DNA from: Actinomycetota bacterium | Lineage (GTDB): Bacteria > Actinomycetota > Actinomycetes > S36-B12 > CAIYMF01 | DNA: 37,651 bases | Assembly (NCBI GenBank): GCA_026393115.1 | Contig: JAPLAU010000019.1 | Location: 1 to 37,651, forward strand | Direction: 5' to 3' | Shown here: positions 15,809 through 23,999 of the stretch, in pieces | How positions within the stretch are numbered: position 1 is the stretch's first letter | Layout: every line of letters begins with the position of its first letter | Translations under genes and position numbers: made by a program | The notes under the pieces: model-generated | Seen by the model: the letters and a program-made list of their open reading frames with translations, nothing else | Databases searched by the model: none | What the model was told of the DNA's origin: nothing

Positions 15809-17419
15809 CTATCGGGTCGGTGGAAGGCCCTTCTTAGCCCAGACACCCCAGAATCTTTGTCGATCCCCCGTTAGGCCGAGCAAAGTGTCCGATATGGGAA
15901 GATTAAGGTATTTCAATGTGGCGGGGATCACAGTGCGCGCGCGCTCAGCCGCCTCGTGAGATGACTCCACTACCCAGTCCGTAGGCCAGACCGCGCCGGC
16001 ACCTCCGTATGCGGCGAGGGTGGGCCAGTCACGCACGATTGGAACGGCTCCACTGGCCGCGAGCTCAGCCAGACCCAGATGAAACGACTCGCGCAGTGAA
16101 CTGGACAGGCCTACTCCCACCGACTGGAGTTCGGCGGCGACATCGGCGGTCGCCCCGACGATATCGACCGCGCCGGCGACGTCGGGCCGACTCAAACGCT
16201 CGGTGGCCCGATGGGCGTACTCGGGCCAGCGTTGGAAGTCGGGCGGCGCGCCGATCAGTCGCAGTCGCCACGCAGGGTCAGCCGCGCGCAGAAGCGCGAG
16301 CACGTCCAAGGCCCACATGACGTCCTTGTCAGGTGCTGCCCAGCCGACGAGGCCGAGAGTGCGCGGCGCATCTGAGCTTTTGGGGCGTTGGAAAGGCTTG
16401 GGATCGAAGGTGGGAGGAATGGTCGCCTGTGGGAAGTCTGCCCACGTCGGCAGCACGGTGCGGAGCAGTGCGGCGAGCGGCGCGCTGACGGTGCTCACAC
16501 CCGTGAGCGAGCCCGCGTCGATGAGATGGGGAAACACGGTGAACAGTTCGAAACTGTGTGCGCGAACGGCCATGGGAACTGACAGATTGGCCAGGCTCGC
16601 GAGCACGGCACCCCGCTGAGCCCACTCCTGCCACACCGCATCAGCGTCGCCGACGCAGTCGTTGATGAGGGCTGCCCACGCACTCTCGGAGGGTTCGGCC
16701 CACCGCGCAGAAATTTGCTCGCCGATTGTTAACGGCAGTTGTACGCTTCGTTCAGTTGCACGTGCGCGCACGCCGGTGACACGGACATCGATTCCTTCGG
16801 CTCGCCACTGCTCAACCAGTGGTGCAACGAAGCGTGGGTCGTCGTCGTACAGCACAGCAATGCGCGTAGGTGGGTCGGTCAGCGGTACCGCTGATGAAGG
16901 TCGCGGTCGCGTGAGATGCGACCACGCGTGAGACGACCGGTAGGAGTTGAGTTCAAGGTCGACTCCGTCGGGTGTTGCGAAGGGTGACCCGAGACCGGCG
17001 AGGTGTCGCTGACGATGAAATGTCAACACCGCAGCGGCAGTGAGGAGGCGCGGCACTCGGTCATCGCCGCGGTCGAGGAGAAGATCGGCGGCGGTCAGGC
17101 ACTGTTCAACCGCGGTGCGGATGCTGGTGTCGTCGAGCGATGTTCCGCGATCGAGTGCGCGGGCGAGTGAGGCCGAGTGCAGCGCCGCAGCGACGGCAGG
17201 GTCTGTCGATCGCCTCGCAGCTGCGATCAGTACGTCGTCGCCGCGCTCAGGAGTTCCCCGTGTACTCCATGCAGCGGCGAGGTCGCGGCTCAGCGGTTCG
17301 CGTACGGAATCGGGCAGTGTTCCCGATGTGGCGACGCGATCGAGTGCAGCTCCATAGCCGGGAATCGCAAGTGCCGTGGGCGAGGTGAGTCGTGTTAGCC
17401 ACCGTCCGGCGCGACTCAT
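15809..17419 (-). CDS. FHRxxH-type glycosyltransferase, third single-module member
   Basis: This 536-residue relative of the tandem glycosyltransferases lies in the leftward operon. Its N-terminal 220 residues are helical and carry the diverged signature LTFHRQRH...SPFA. The GT-B part has AVWQEWAQRGAV, VRAHSFELF, LGLVGWAAPDKDVMWALDVL, SLRESFHLGLAEL and SGAVPIVRDWP. It lacks the codon-atypical tract found in the tandem pair, so that tract is not needed for the fold. The gene overlaps the upstream gene by four bases and stops eight bases before the lyase start. The last 35 residues are not conserved among the paralogs. Donor and acceptor are unknown. Confidence 0.8.
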   Translation of the reverse strand: MSRAGRWLTRLTSPTALAIPGYGAALDRVATSGTLPDSVREPLSRDLAAAWSTRGTPERGDDVLIAAARRSTDPAVAAALHSASLARALDRGTSLDDTSIRTAVEQCLTAADLLLDRGDDRVPRLLTAAAVLTFHRQRHLAGLGSPFATPDGVDLELNSYRSSHAWSHLTRPRPSSAVPLTDPPTRIAVLYDDDPRFVAPLVEQWRAEGIDVRVTGVRARATERSVQLPLTIGEQISARWAEPSESAWAALINDCVGDADAVWQEWAQRGAVLASLANLSVPMAVRAHSFELFTVFPHLIDAGSLTGVSTVSAPLAALLRTVLPTWADFPQATIPPTFDPKPFQRPKSSDAPRTLGLVGWAAPDKDVMWALDVLALLRAADPAWRLRLIGAPPDFQRWPEYAHRATERLSRPDVAGAVDIVGATADVAAELQSVGVGLSSSLRESFHLGLAELAASGAVPIVRDWPTLAAYGGAGAVWPTDWVVESSHEAAERARTVIPATLKYLNLPISDTLLGLTGDRQRFWGVWAKKGLPPTR

Positions 17420-18834
17420 TGGTTGCCGCGCACGTCGTAAAAGCGGGTGATGATGGCACGGCGTTCGCGCTGGTATTCGGCACTCTCAAGGCCCAGATGT
17501 TCAACAATCGGGTCGGCCGCGGGCGTCACGGCGCTCAGATCGGGCGTCATAAGAAGTGCGCGTTCTCCCTCACCAACCGATGTCTGGGCACTGGTGACGA
17601 TGCGTACGCTTCGCGGGGTGAGATCCATTTGAGGTCGGCCAAGTCGGTGAGTCAGTGTGCGATACCGCTCATCGCCCAGTACTCCGCGCACTCCGGTGAG
17701 GGCGTCGGCTCGCAAAACCAACGGATCAACTGTTGGTCGGCGCGGCGGGTGGCTTCCGATTGCTTCGCTGATGATCCGCGCAGCTGCACTCGCTCCATCG
17801 ATTGCGCGCTGCGGGTTAGCCGCGCGCAATCTTTCGAGAGTCGAGGTGCTCAGAAGGTCACCGGTCGCGGTACCGATCGCGACCGGTTCGTCTTCAGGCG
17901 CACTCAGTGCACGACCAACGTCGGCGAGTTGTCGCGCGCGTGTGACTTGATCGTCTGTCGCGGCGGCAGGATTGGGAATGAGCAGAGTTGGAATTCCGCC
18001 GAGCACGAATTCATGAACGGCGTTGTACCCCGATGCGGCGACCACTGCATCGAAGGCGGCTCGATAGCGCACGAGTGGAAACACTCCGCGCAGCACCGTC
18101 ACCCGATCGGCCAGCTCGTCGCCGGTGCTGTCAGCGATGGGTGCACTGGTGAGCGCGATTTGCCAGTCACCGGGTGCGTCAAGTGCGGCGCGCAGCACTG
18201 CCGTGGTGGGTGCCGAAGTGTCGTTGAGATTGCCGGCGCCCAAGGTGATGAGAAGAGTGCGTCGATCAGGATCGAGTCCGAGTTGCGCGGCCGCATCGCC
18301 GCGTTCAAGTGCGAGAGTGGTTTCGAGCAGCGTCACGGGCCCTACCCTGGTGGCGTCCTGGCGACTGGCGGTGGCACCGCGATCGGCGGCCGAGGCCGCG
18401 TCTCCTGGTTCGATGATGCGATCGAAATAACGGGCGGACCGCAGCGCGCGCGTATTGACACCGTCTCGCCAGAGTCCGCGACGGAACCACACCATCGGAA
18501 GATCGCGTCGCGCACGAGCGAGTGCGGTAATTCCGCGATAGGGGGCGACCCCGTCGAATACAACGCCCGCCGCATTGGTTGCGTCGACCAATGCGCTGAG
18601 CCGCGCGGTGAGGTACGCATCCCAACGACCGCGCGGCACCCACCCGCGGTGGTAGCCAGGTATGTACTCACCGGGCATCCCGGTGGCTGGAAGTACAGTC
18701 GCGATGCCAACGGACATTGACACGAGGAACGGGCGAAAGCCTTGCGCCGACTGGGCAACTGCCGTTTGCCGTGCCAAATGCCCCATACCCGCACCGTTGG
18801 TGGTGACGAGCAAGACGACGGGGGCATCAGTCAT
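17416..18834 (-). CDS. MurG/GT28-like glycosyltransferase with C-terminal extension
   Basis: This is a 472-residue GT-B enzyme. The N-terminal loop TTNGAGMGHLARQ (residues 11-23) and the donor-site segment SGYNAVHEFVLGGIPTLLIPN followed by DDQ are those of the GT28/MurG group. That group transfers sugars from UDP donors to lipid-linked or small acceptors at the membrane. About 80 residues beyond the usual end (after AARIISEAIG) are unassigned. I chose ATG 18834 with GGAGGAG nine bases upstream. The ATG overlaps the last eight bases of the epimerase, so the two are translationally coupled. A longer reading frame runs back antiparallel-free through the epimerase region, but it has no independent support. 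A role in early assembly of the repeat unit on undecaprenyl phosphate is plausible. Confidence 0.8.
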   Translation of the reverse strand: MTDAPVVLLVTTNGAGMGHLARQTAVAQSAQGFRPFLVSMSVGIATVLPATGMPGEYIPGYHRGWVPRGRWDAYLTARLSALVDATNAAGVVFDGVAPYRGITALARARRDLPMVWFRRGLWRDGVNTRALRSARYFDRIIEPGDAASAADRGATASRQDATRVGPVTLLETTLALERGDAAAQLGLDPDRRTLLITLGAGNLNDTSAPTTAVLRAALDAPGDWQIALTSAPIADSTGDELADRVTVLRGVFPLVRYRAAFDAVVAASGYNAVHEFVLGGIPTLLIPNPAAATDDQVTRARQLADVGRALSAPEDEPVAIGTATGDLLSTSTLERLRAANPQRAIDGASAAARIISEAIGSHPPRRPTVDPLVLRADALTGVRGVLGDERYRTLTHRLGRPQMDLTPRSVRIVTSAQTSVGEGERALLMTPDLSAVTPAADPIVEHLGLESAEYQRERRAIITRFYDVRGNQ

Positions 18835-19882
18835 GCAGATGCTCCTCCAGCGTGCGCACCACCGCGTCGGCCGCGTGGCCGTCTCCGTAGGCGTTGCGCG
18901 GGCCGTCAGCAGGTGCGTCGCGCACGGCAACGGTGGCCACGCGGGTGAGGTCGGGATCGAGAATGTTCCAGCCCGAGTCGATCGTCTCGACCCACTCGGT
19001 TTCGGTGCGCAAGGTGGTGCAGGGAACCCCGAGGAGGTACGCCTCCTTCTGCAGCCCACCTGAGTCGGTGACGACGCCGCGTGAGTGCATGACGGCGGCG
19101 ACCATCTGCGGGTAGGCAAAGGGTGCAGTGGCGTGCAGGCTGCCACCTTCCAGAGAGATGCCGGCCTCGGCGGCCTTCGCGGCAAGCCGAGGGTGCGTCA
19201 GGAGTAGCGCGGAAACAGGCAGTGACTTGAGTGCGTCGATGATGCGGCCCAGACGATCAACATCGTCAGTGTTTTCGGCTCGGTGGATGGTCGCCACAAC
19301 GTAATCGCCGTCGATGTCGATGTTCAATGGCTCAGCGCGAACCGCATCAGCCACGCGTAGCAGCACATCGGTCATGACGTCGCCGACGAGCACCGACCTG
19401 TGGGCGAGGCCTTCATTCGCCAGATGCTGCATCGCCACCTGCGTGGGTGCGAGCAGGAGGTCGGCGGCGTGGTCGGTCATGACGCGGTTGTGCTCTTCGG
19501 GCATGCGGCGGTTAAACGAGCGGAGCCCGGCCTCGAGGTGCGCGACCGGAATATGCATCTTCACGGCGGCGAGGGCGCCGGCGATGGTCGAGTTGGTGTC
19601 GCCGTAAACGAGCACCCAGTCAGGGCGGTGCTCATCGAGTACCCCGTCGAGTGAACTGAGCATCGAGCCCGTTTGCATTCCGTGTGACCCGGAACCGACT
19701 CCGAGGTGAATGTCGGGGTCGGGAATCTGAAGGTCGGCGAAGAACACGTCGGACATCAACGCGTCGTAGTGCTGGCCGGTGTGCACGATGACATGTTCGT
19801 GACCTGCCGCAGTGAGCGCGTGGCTCACCGGTGCCAGTTTCACGAACTGGGGTCGCGCCCCTACGACGCTCAGTACCTTCAT
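18827..19882 (-). CDS. wbpI: UDP-N-acetyl-sugar 2-epimerase, non-hydrolysing (WbpI/WecB-like)
   Basis: This 351-residue epimerase inverts C2 of a UDP-2-acetamido sugar. Visible family blocks are VVGARPQFVK (6-15), HTGQHYDALMSDVFF (34-48), VYGDTNSTIAGALAA (92-106), HIPVAHLEAGLRSFNRRMPEE (110-130) and VTDSGGLQKEA. The combination HYDxxMSDVFF plus RSFNRRMPEE is what I remember for WbpI-type enzymes acting on UDP-GlcNAc(3NAc)A. WecB is a close relative, so substrate is inferred from the presence of WbpB, WbpE and WbpD homologs. The ATG has GGAG six bases upstream. It is the first gene of the leftward operon and divergent from the 6-dehydrogenase. Confidence 0.85.
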   Translation of the reverse strand: MKVLSVVGARPQFVKLAPVSHALTAAGHEHVIVHTGQHYDALMSDVFFADLQIPDPDIHLGVGSGSHGMQTGSMLSSLDGVLDEHRPDWVLVYGDTNSTIAGALAAVKMHIPVAHLEAGLRSFNRRMPEEHNRVMTDHAADLLLAPTQVAMQHLANEGLAHRSVLVGDVMTDVLLRVADAVRAEPLNIDIDGDYVVATIHRAENTDDVDRLGRIIDALKSLPVSALLLTHPRLAAKAAEAGISLEGGSLHATAPFAYPQMVAAVMHSRGVVTDSGGLQKEAYLLGVPCTTLRTETEWVETIDSGWNILDPDLTRVATVAVRDAPADGPRNAYGDGHAADAVVRTLEEHLHD

Positions 19883-19957
19883 GGTGCTCCGATCCTGCCA
19901 CGTCCACCGGGTAGTCTCCTGTAAGCATCATTCACTACCGTGGCGAAGAGGATTGTT
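19883..19957. promoter_or_regulatory. Divergent promoter region between epimerase and dehydrogenase
   Basis: These 75 bases separate two divergent starts and must hold both promoters unless one gene is expressed from elsewhere. TAGTCT at 19912-19917 fits the actinobacterial -10 pattern TANNNT for the rightward gene, but I see no matching -35. No palindrome stands out. Confidence 0.35.
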
Positions 19958-21250
19958 GTGAACATCTGCGTTGTTGCTCTGGGGAAGATTGGCCTTCCGT
20001 TGGCGGTTCAATTCGCCTCGAAGGGGCACCGGGTTATCGGGGCCGACGTCAATCCATCGACCGTCGATCTGGTGAATGCAGGAATCGAACCCTTCCCGGG
20101 CGAATTCGACCTTGACCGACTTCTTGCGGCCGCTGTTGCCAACGGAACGCTGACCGCTACTACCGACACCGCTGCCGCCGTGGCTCAGAGCGATGCCGTG
20201 GTCATCGTGGTGCCACTTTTTGTCGACAACGACAGCAAGCCAGATTTTGGCTGGATGGATGCGGCCACGCGCGACATTGCCGCAGGACTCAAGCCGGGCA
20301 CGCTCGTATCGTTCGAGACCACTCTGCCCGTGGGCACCACGCGCACACGCTTCGCGCCGATGCTTGAGGAAGGGTCGGGCCTAGTCGCCGGCCGCGACTT
20401 CCACCTCATCTTCAGTCCCGAGCGAGTGCTGACCGGTCGTGTGTTTGCCGACCTGCGGCGCTACCCCAAGCTCGTGGGCGGCATCGACGAGGCAAGCACA
20501 GTCCGCGGCATCGAGTTCTACGAGCAGGTGCTCGACTTCGACGATCGCCCCGATCTCGACCGCGCCAACGGTGTGTGGGACATGGGGTCAGCCGAGGCCG
20601 CCGAGCTGGCGAAGTTGGCCGAGACCACCTATCGCGATGTGAACATTGGTCTGGCCAACCAGTTCGCAATATTTGCTGAATCCAACGGTATCGATATCCA
20701 CCGTGTGATCGACGCGAGTAACTCGCAGCCCTACAGCCACATTCACCGGCCCGGAATTGCCGTAGGTGGGCACTGCATTCCGGTGTATCCGCGCTTGTAT
20801 CTCTGGAACGATCCGGCCGCCACGGTGGTGCGCGCGGCGCGCGAGGCCAACGCGGCAATGCCCGCGCACGCTATTCGCTTGCTGGAGTCAGCCCATGGAA
20901 GCCTGACGGGCGCGAAGGTCGTCGTACTTGGTGCTGCGTATCGCGGCGGTGTGAAAGAGACTGCGTTCTCCGGTGTGTTTCCGACGGTTGATGCGCTGCG
21001 AGCAGCCGGTGCCGACGTGTCCGTACACGACCCGATGTACACCGACGATGAGTTGGCAGCGTTCGGCTGGGCTGCGTTCCACCGGGGCGACGCAGCTGAC
21101 GCGGTGGTGGTGCAGGCCGATCACGCCGAGTATGCGCAGTGGACCGAAGTCGATGTGCCAGGAGTCCGCTCGGTAGTTGATGGTCGCCGCATTCTCAATG
21201 ACGCTTCGTGGTCGGGCACGACGTTCGTGTCGATCGGTACCGCACGCTGA
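19958..21250 (+). CDS. wbpA: UDP-N-acetyl-hexosamine 6-dehydrogenase (WbpA/WecC-like)
   Basis: This 430-residue NAD-dependent four-electron dehydrogenase oxidises the C6 of a UDP-HexNAc to a uronic acid. The Rossmann start is ICVVALGKIGLPLA. FETTLPVGTT and FSPERVLTGR are family signatures. The thiohemiacetal-forming cysteine is Cys273 in GGHCIPVYP, where most relatives have PVDP. The substrate is ambiguous. With WbpB/E/D the logical reaction is UDP-GlcNAc to UDP-GlcNAcA, but the PERVLxGR wording is closer to what I recall for WecC (UDP-ManNAc). I chose GTG 19958, with AAGAGG six bases upstream and a standard MNICVV start. GTG 19940 is in frame but lacks a ribosome site. It converges on the dienelactone-hydrolase gene, only three bases away. 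Confidence 0.83.
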   Translation: MNICVVALGKIGLPLAVQFASKGHRVIGADVNPSTVDLVNAGIEPFPGEFDLDRLLAAAVANGTLTATTDTAAAVAQSDAVVIVVPLFVDNDSKPDFGWMDAATRDIAAGLKPGTLVSFETTLPVGTTRTRFAPMLEEGSGLVAGRDFHLIFSPERVLTGRVFADLRRYPKLVGGIDEASTVRGIEFYEQVLDFDDRPDLDRANGVWDMGSAEAAELAKLAETTYRDVNIGLANQFAIFAESNGIDIHRVIDASNSQPYSHIHRPGIAVGGHCIPVYPRLYLWNDPAATVVRAAREANAAMPAHAIRLLESAHGSLTGAKVVVLGAAYRGGVKETAFSGVFPTVDALRAAGADVSVHDPMYTDDELAAFGWAAFHRGDAADAVVVQADHAEYAQWTEVDVPGVRSVVDGRRILNDASWSGTTFVSIGTAR

Positions 21251-21253
21251 TGG

Positions 21254-21961
21254 TTAGGTCAGCGCTGAACCGAACATCGCGAGGATGCGCGTCCACGCGT
21301 CATATGCGGCAGTATCGACGTAGCCAAGGTTCATTCCCACTGCGTTGGAGATCGGCTTCATCCATGCCGGCGACTCCGCATGATTCATGAACGAATGCCC
21401 GGCCTCCGGGTACTCCTTCACATCGTGGTCGACACCGGCTGATTCAAGAGCCGAATCGAGTTTCGCTGCGACGCCTTTGAGAGACTTGTCGCGCCCGCCG
21501 TACGACGCCACCAGTGGGCAGCTGCCTTGCATTGCGGCCTCGAGTTTCTTGGGAATGCGTCCGTACTGTGCGGCCGACACGTCGAAGCCTTTGTTCGCCA
21601 TCACGATGGCGAATCCACCGCCCATGCAGAAGCCGGCGATTCCGACCTTGCCCGTGCAATCAGGTCGATCGGCGAGCCACGTGCGAATGCCGAGGATCTG
21701 CTCGGCGGGTGCGCCCTCACCACTGGACATTGACGAGGTGAGTTTCACCAGACAGGCGAGACGATTCCCGGTGGCGAGCAGGTTGGGGGCGAAGGCCAAG
21801 TAACCCTCGGCGGCAAATCGGTCAGCGATCGCGCGAATGTCGTCGTTGAGACCAAAGATCTCGTGAATCACCACAACTGCGGGCCAGGGGCCATCTCCAG
21901 CGGGAATGGCGAGGTGACCGGGCACCGTTCCGGCCGACGTCACCACGGTCACTGTGCTCAT
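21254..21961 (-). CDS. Dienelactone hydrolase family protein
   Basis: This 235-residue alpha/beta hydrolase has the dienelactone-hydrolase triad. The nucleophile is Cys112 in GFCMGGG, with Asp158 in YGGRDKS, His189 in EAGHSF and the conserved Glu34 in IHEIFGL. Family members hydrolyse dienelactones or act on broader esters, and no aromatic-degradation genes lie nearby. The ATG overlaps the stop of the PAP2 gene (ATGA), which makes a two-gene leftward operon. The 3' end faces the 6-dehydrogenase with almost no gap and no visible terminator. Confidence 0.9.
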   Translation of the reverse strand: MSTVTVVTSAGTVPGHLAIPAGDGPWPAVVVIHEIFGLNDDIRAIADRFAAEGYLAFAPNLLATGNRLACLVKLTSSMSSGEGAPAEQILGIRTWLADRPDCTGKVGIAGFCMGGGFAIVMANKGFDVSAAQYGRIPKKLEAAMQGSCPLVASYGGRDKSLKGVAAKLDSALESAGVDHDVKEYPEAGHSFMNHAESPAWMKPISNAVGMNLGYVDTAAYDAWTRILAMFGSALT

Positions 21962-22761
21962 GTGCTCTCCTTCACTTCTCTTGCGTCGACTGTCTCGACT
22001 AGATCAGGCTCAAAGCGTGGAACAAGTCGGGGGCGCTCAATGGCGAACATACACGCCCAGTAACACGCGAATCCCACGAAAATGCCGGCGTAGACGTCCA
22101 TCAGGTAGTGCTGTCGCAGCATCACCGTGGCGGGGTAAATCAACGCCAGCCACGCCATCATGATCCACGCGGTCTTGGGCATCACGTGCCGCAATCGGAA
22201 CAGTGCACAGATGGCGATCGTGGTCCAGGTGCAGTGGCCCGAGGGGTATCCATTGAAGGGCTGGTCCTTGCCCCAGACCGACTCGACGAGGAATCCACCG
22301 ATGCCGTCGCCGGCCGCCGCGTCGCGAATGACGTTGGTCTGGAACAGGTAATAGGCAACGTCGAGCACGAGTTGGCTCACGATGAGTGCGGTGGCAAGGG
22401 TGGCAAAGCGACGGAATGAGCCGACTCCAAGGTTGAGAAGTGGCACCACAATCGGGACGAGGATCAAGAAGGAGATATAGGGCACGGCGAGCGCCGGAAC
22501 AAAGGGAATGGATTCGTCCAGCCAACTCTTGAGCACAAATGTTTGGTAGGCGGCCTGGCTCCCCGCTGCCTGCAGTGGCTGTACCAGCGCCTGAGTCGCT
22601 GGGTTCCACGCAAAGTAGGCGGGCCAGTGTTGTGGCCCCGGGGCCGCGTTGAGGGCGAGGTAGGTCATAAAGGCCAGTGCGATCCCTAGGAACAGCAGGG
22701 CGACGTACACCCACTGTCGTCCGGTGATCGAACTCCACGAACGTGCGACGCGACTGCTCAT
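21958..22761 (-). CDS. PAP2-superfamily membrane phosphatase
   Basis: This 267-residue integral membrane protein has about six hydrophobic segments, the first at residues 18-38. The PAP2 catalytic motifs are YPSGHC (172-177, His176 as proton donor) and RQHYLMD (216-222, His218 nucleophile with Asp222). Such enzymes dephosphorylate phosphatidate, undecaprenyl pyrophosphate or related lipid phosphates on the outer membrane face. Sitting beside a polysaccharide island, a role in recycling the undecaprenyl carrier is possible, but the gene belongs to a separate operon with the dienelactone-hydrolase-like gene. The ATG at 22761 has no strong ribosome site. Confidence 0.88.
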   Translation of the reverse strand: MSSRVARSWSSITGRQWVYVALLFLGIALAFMTYLALNAAPGPQHWPAYFAWNPATQALVQPLQAAGSQAAYQTFVLKSWLDESIPFVPALAVPYISFLILVPIVVPLLNLGVGSFRRFATLATALIVSQLVLDVAYYLFQTNVIRDAAAGDGIGGFLVESVWGKDQPFNGYPSGHCTWTTIAICALFRLRHVMPKTAWIMMAWLALIYPATVMLRQHYLMDVYAGIFVGFACYWACMFAIERPRLVPRFEPDLVETVDAREVKEST

Positions 22762-22764
22762 GGC

Positions 22765-22812
22765 GTCACGCTAGTGCGACTGGTCGCCGCGAGTGGGCGA
22801 ATCGAGCGTGAC
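22765..22812 (-). terminator. Nested hairpin between Nudix and PAP2 genes
   Basis: AGCGTGAC at 22805-22812 and GTCACGCT at 22765-22772 are perfectly complementary. The intervening loop contains a second small stem, GCGACCAGTCGC on the minus strand. It lies directly after the Nudix stop on the leftward transcript. There is no T-run, so it may be a terminator or a processing structure. Confidence 0.4.
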
Positions 22813-22815
22813 TGT

Positions 22816-23229
22816 TTACGACAGGACGTCGATTGTTGCGCGCACGGGGGCGAGGTCACCTTCGAGCCACGCCACGCTGTTCCACTCGCTGAACGGCAGC
22901 CAGCGAAGTTCATCGTGTTGCACTGCCGCTACCGGCTCGGCGTCGCCGGCAAGGCGAGCGACGAATACCTGCATGGCGTAATGCTCGCCTAACGGCCAGG
23001 CGCCGTCGAGGGGTCCGTCGACGCGCTGCCCGATTTCGATGCGTACTGCCAGTTCCTCGTCGATTTCGCGGTGCGCCGCCTGCACGTGGGTCTCGCCCGC
23101 ATCGACTTTGCCGCCTGGAAGCTCCCAACCGCCAGCGAGTTCGGGCGGTTCGGTGCGTCGGGCGGCGAGGAGTTCAAGGCCATGCGTGCCATCGCGCACG
23201 ATGGCAACCCCGACGACTGGAATGCGCAT
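22816..23229 (-). CDS. Nudix hydrolase (MutT-like)
   Basis: This 137-residue Nudix enzyme hydrolyses nucleoside diphosphate-X compounds. The Nudix box GGKVDAGE...AHREIDEEL is complete, with the REUXEE metal-binding core. The start MRIPVVGVAIVRDG and the length fit MutT-type (oxidised) dNTP pyrophosphatases. The ATG lies one base after the stop of the VIT-family gene, so the two are cotranscribed. A longer in-frame reading extends into that gene and was not used. Exact substrate is not determined by the motif. Confidence 0.9.
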   Translation of the reverse strand: MRIPVVGVAIVRDGTHGLELLAARRTEPPELAGGWELPGGKVDAGETHVQAAHREIDEELAVRIEIGQRVDGPLDGAWPLGEHYAMQVFVARLAGDAEPVAAVQHDELRWLPFSEWNSVAWLEGDLAPVRATIDVLS

Positions 23230-23230
23230 G

Positions 23231-23956
23231 TCAGCCGAGCGTGGTGCCAACCACGTGGCCAACGGCGTAGGTAATTGCCATCGCCAACGAACCACCGACG
23301 ATATTGCGCAAGATGGCGCGGGATACCGGCGAACCCGCGAGCGTTGCGCTGAAGTAGCCGGTGATTGCGAGCGCGATGATGACCGCAACGACTGTGACGG
23401 CGACCTGTGCTGATTCGGGGGCCAACACAATGGCGAGTAAGGGAATGAGTGCCCCGATAGTGAATGCCACCATCGACGACACTGCGGCAGTCCACGGATT
23501 GACGTACTCGCCGGGAGCGATGTTGAGCTCAACTTCCGAGTGAGCGGCGAGCGCGTCATGGTCGGTGAGTTCAAGCGCTACCTGGTGAGCGAGTTCAGCC
23601 GACAGGCCGCGCTTCACGTACAGGCCTGCAAGTTCCTTGAGTTCGCCTTCAGGGTCTTCGGCGAGTTCGCGCATCTCTTTTTGCACGGCCGCGTGCTCGG
23701 TGTCGCGCTGTGAACTGACCGAGACGTACTCGCCCGTTGCCATCGACAGCGCTCCCGCGACCAGCCCTGCGAGACCAGCGAAAAGAATCGCCTTATTGTC
23801 GGTTGTTGCTCCAACAACACCGAGCACGAGGCCGGCAACCGAGACGATTCCGTCGTTGGCTCCGAGCACACCGGCTCGAATACGGTTGGCTCGTTCGCCG
23901 AGGTTTCCGCGATGGGCTTCGCCGGGGTGACCGGCTTTAGAAAGTGGTGGGCTCAC
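23231..23956 (-). CDS. VIT1/CCC1-family metal transporter
   Basis: This is a 241-residue membrane protein of the vacuolar-iron-transporter family. The first helix carries [16 protein letters not shown], followed by a second ([25 protein letters not shown]), a cytoplasmic acidic region with the helices [18 protein letters not shown], and three more membrane segments toward the C-terminus. In plants and yeast such proteins export Fe2+ or Mn2+ from the cytosol, and bacterial members are poorly characterised. I used GTG 23956, which gives the usual short N-terminus. The start has a weak ribosome site and lies 43 bases from the divergent typA start, so the two promoters must be very compact. Confidence 0.87.
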   Translation of the reverse strand: MSPPLSKAGHPGEAHRGNLGERANRIRAGVLGANDGIVSVAGLVLGVVGATTDNKAILFAGLAGLVAGALSMATGEYVSVSSQRDTEHAAVQKEMRELAEDPEGELKELAGLYVKRGLSAELAHQVALELTDHDALAAHSEVELNIAPGEYVNPWTAAVSSMVAFTIGALIPLLAIVLAPESAQVAVTVVAVIIALAITGYFSATLAGSPVSRAILRNIVGGSLAMAITYAVGHVVGTTLG

Positions 23957-23999
23957 CCGGCCAACGCTAGTGCACCCCCTCACACGTAAGGTGGGGACA

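Noticed and set aside
17392-18720. 442-codon reading frame on the plus strand
   Set aside because: It is antisense to the GT28-like gene, has no recognisable motifs and no ribosome site; the minus frame has clear GT-B motifs.
18835-19185. N-terminal extension of the GT28-like gene through the epimerase
   Set aside because: The sequence is Pro/Arg/Ser-rich noise overlapping the epimerase in another frame; ATG 18834 has a good ribosome site.
23230-23574. Longer reading frame for the Nudix protein
   Set aside because: The extra part overlaps the VIT-family gene; MRIPVVGVAIV is the normal start of MutT-type proteins.
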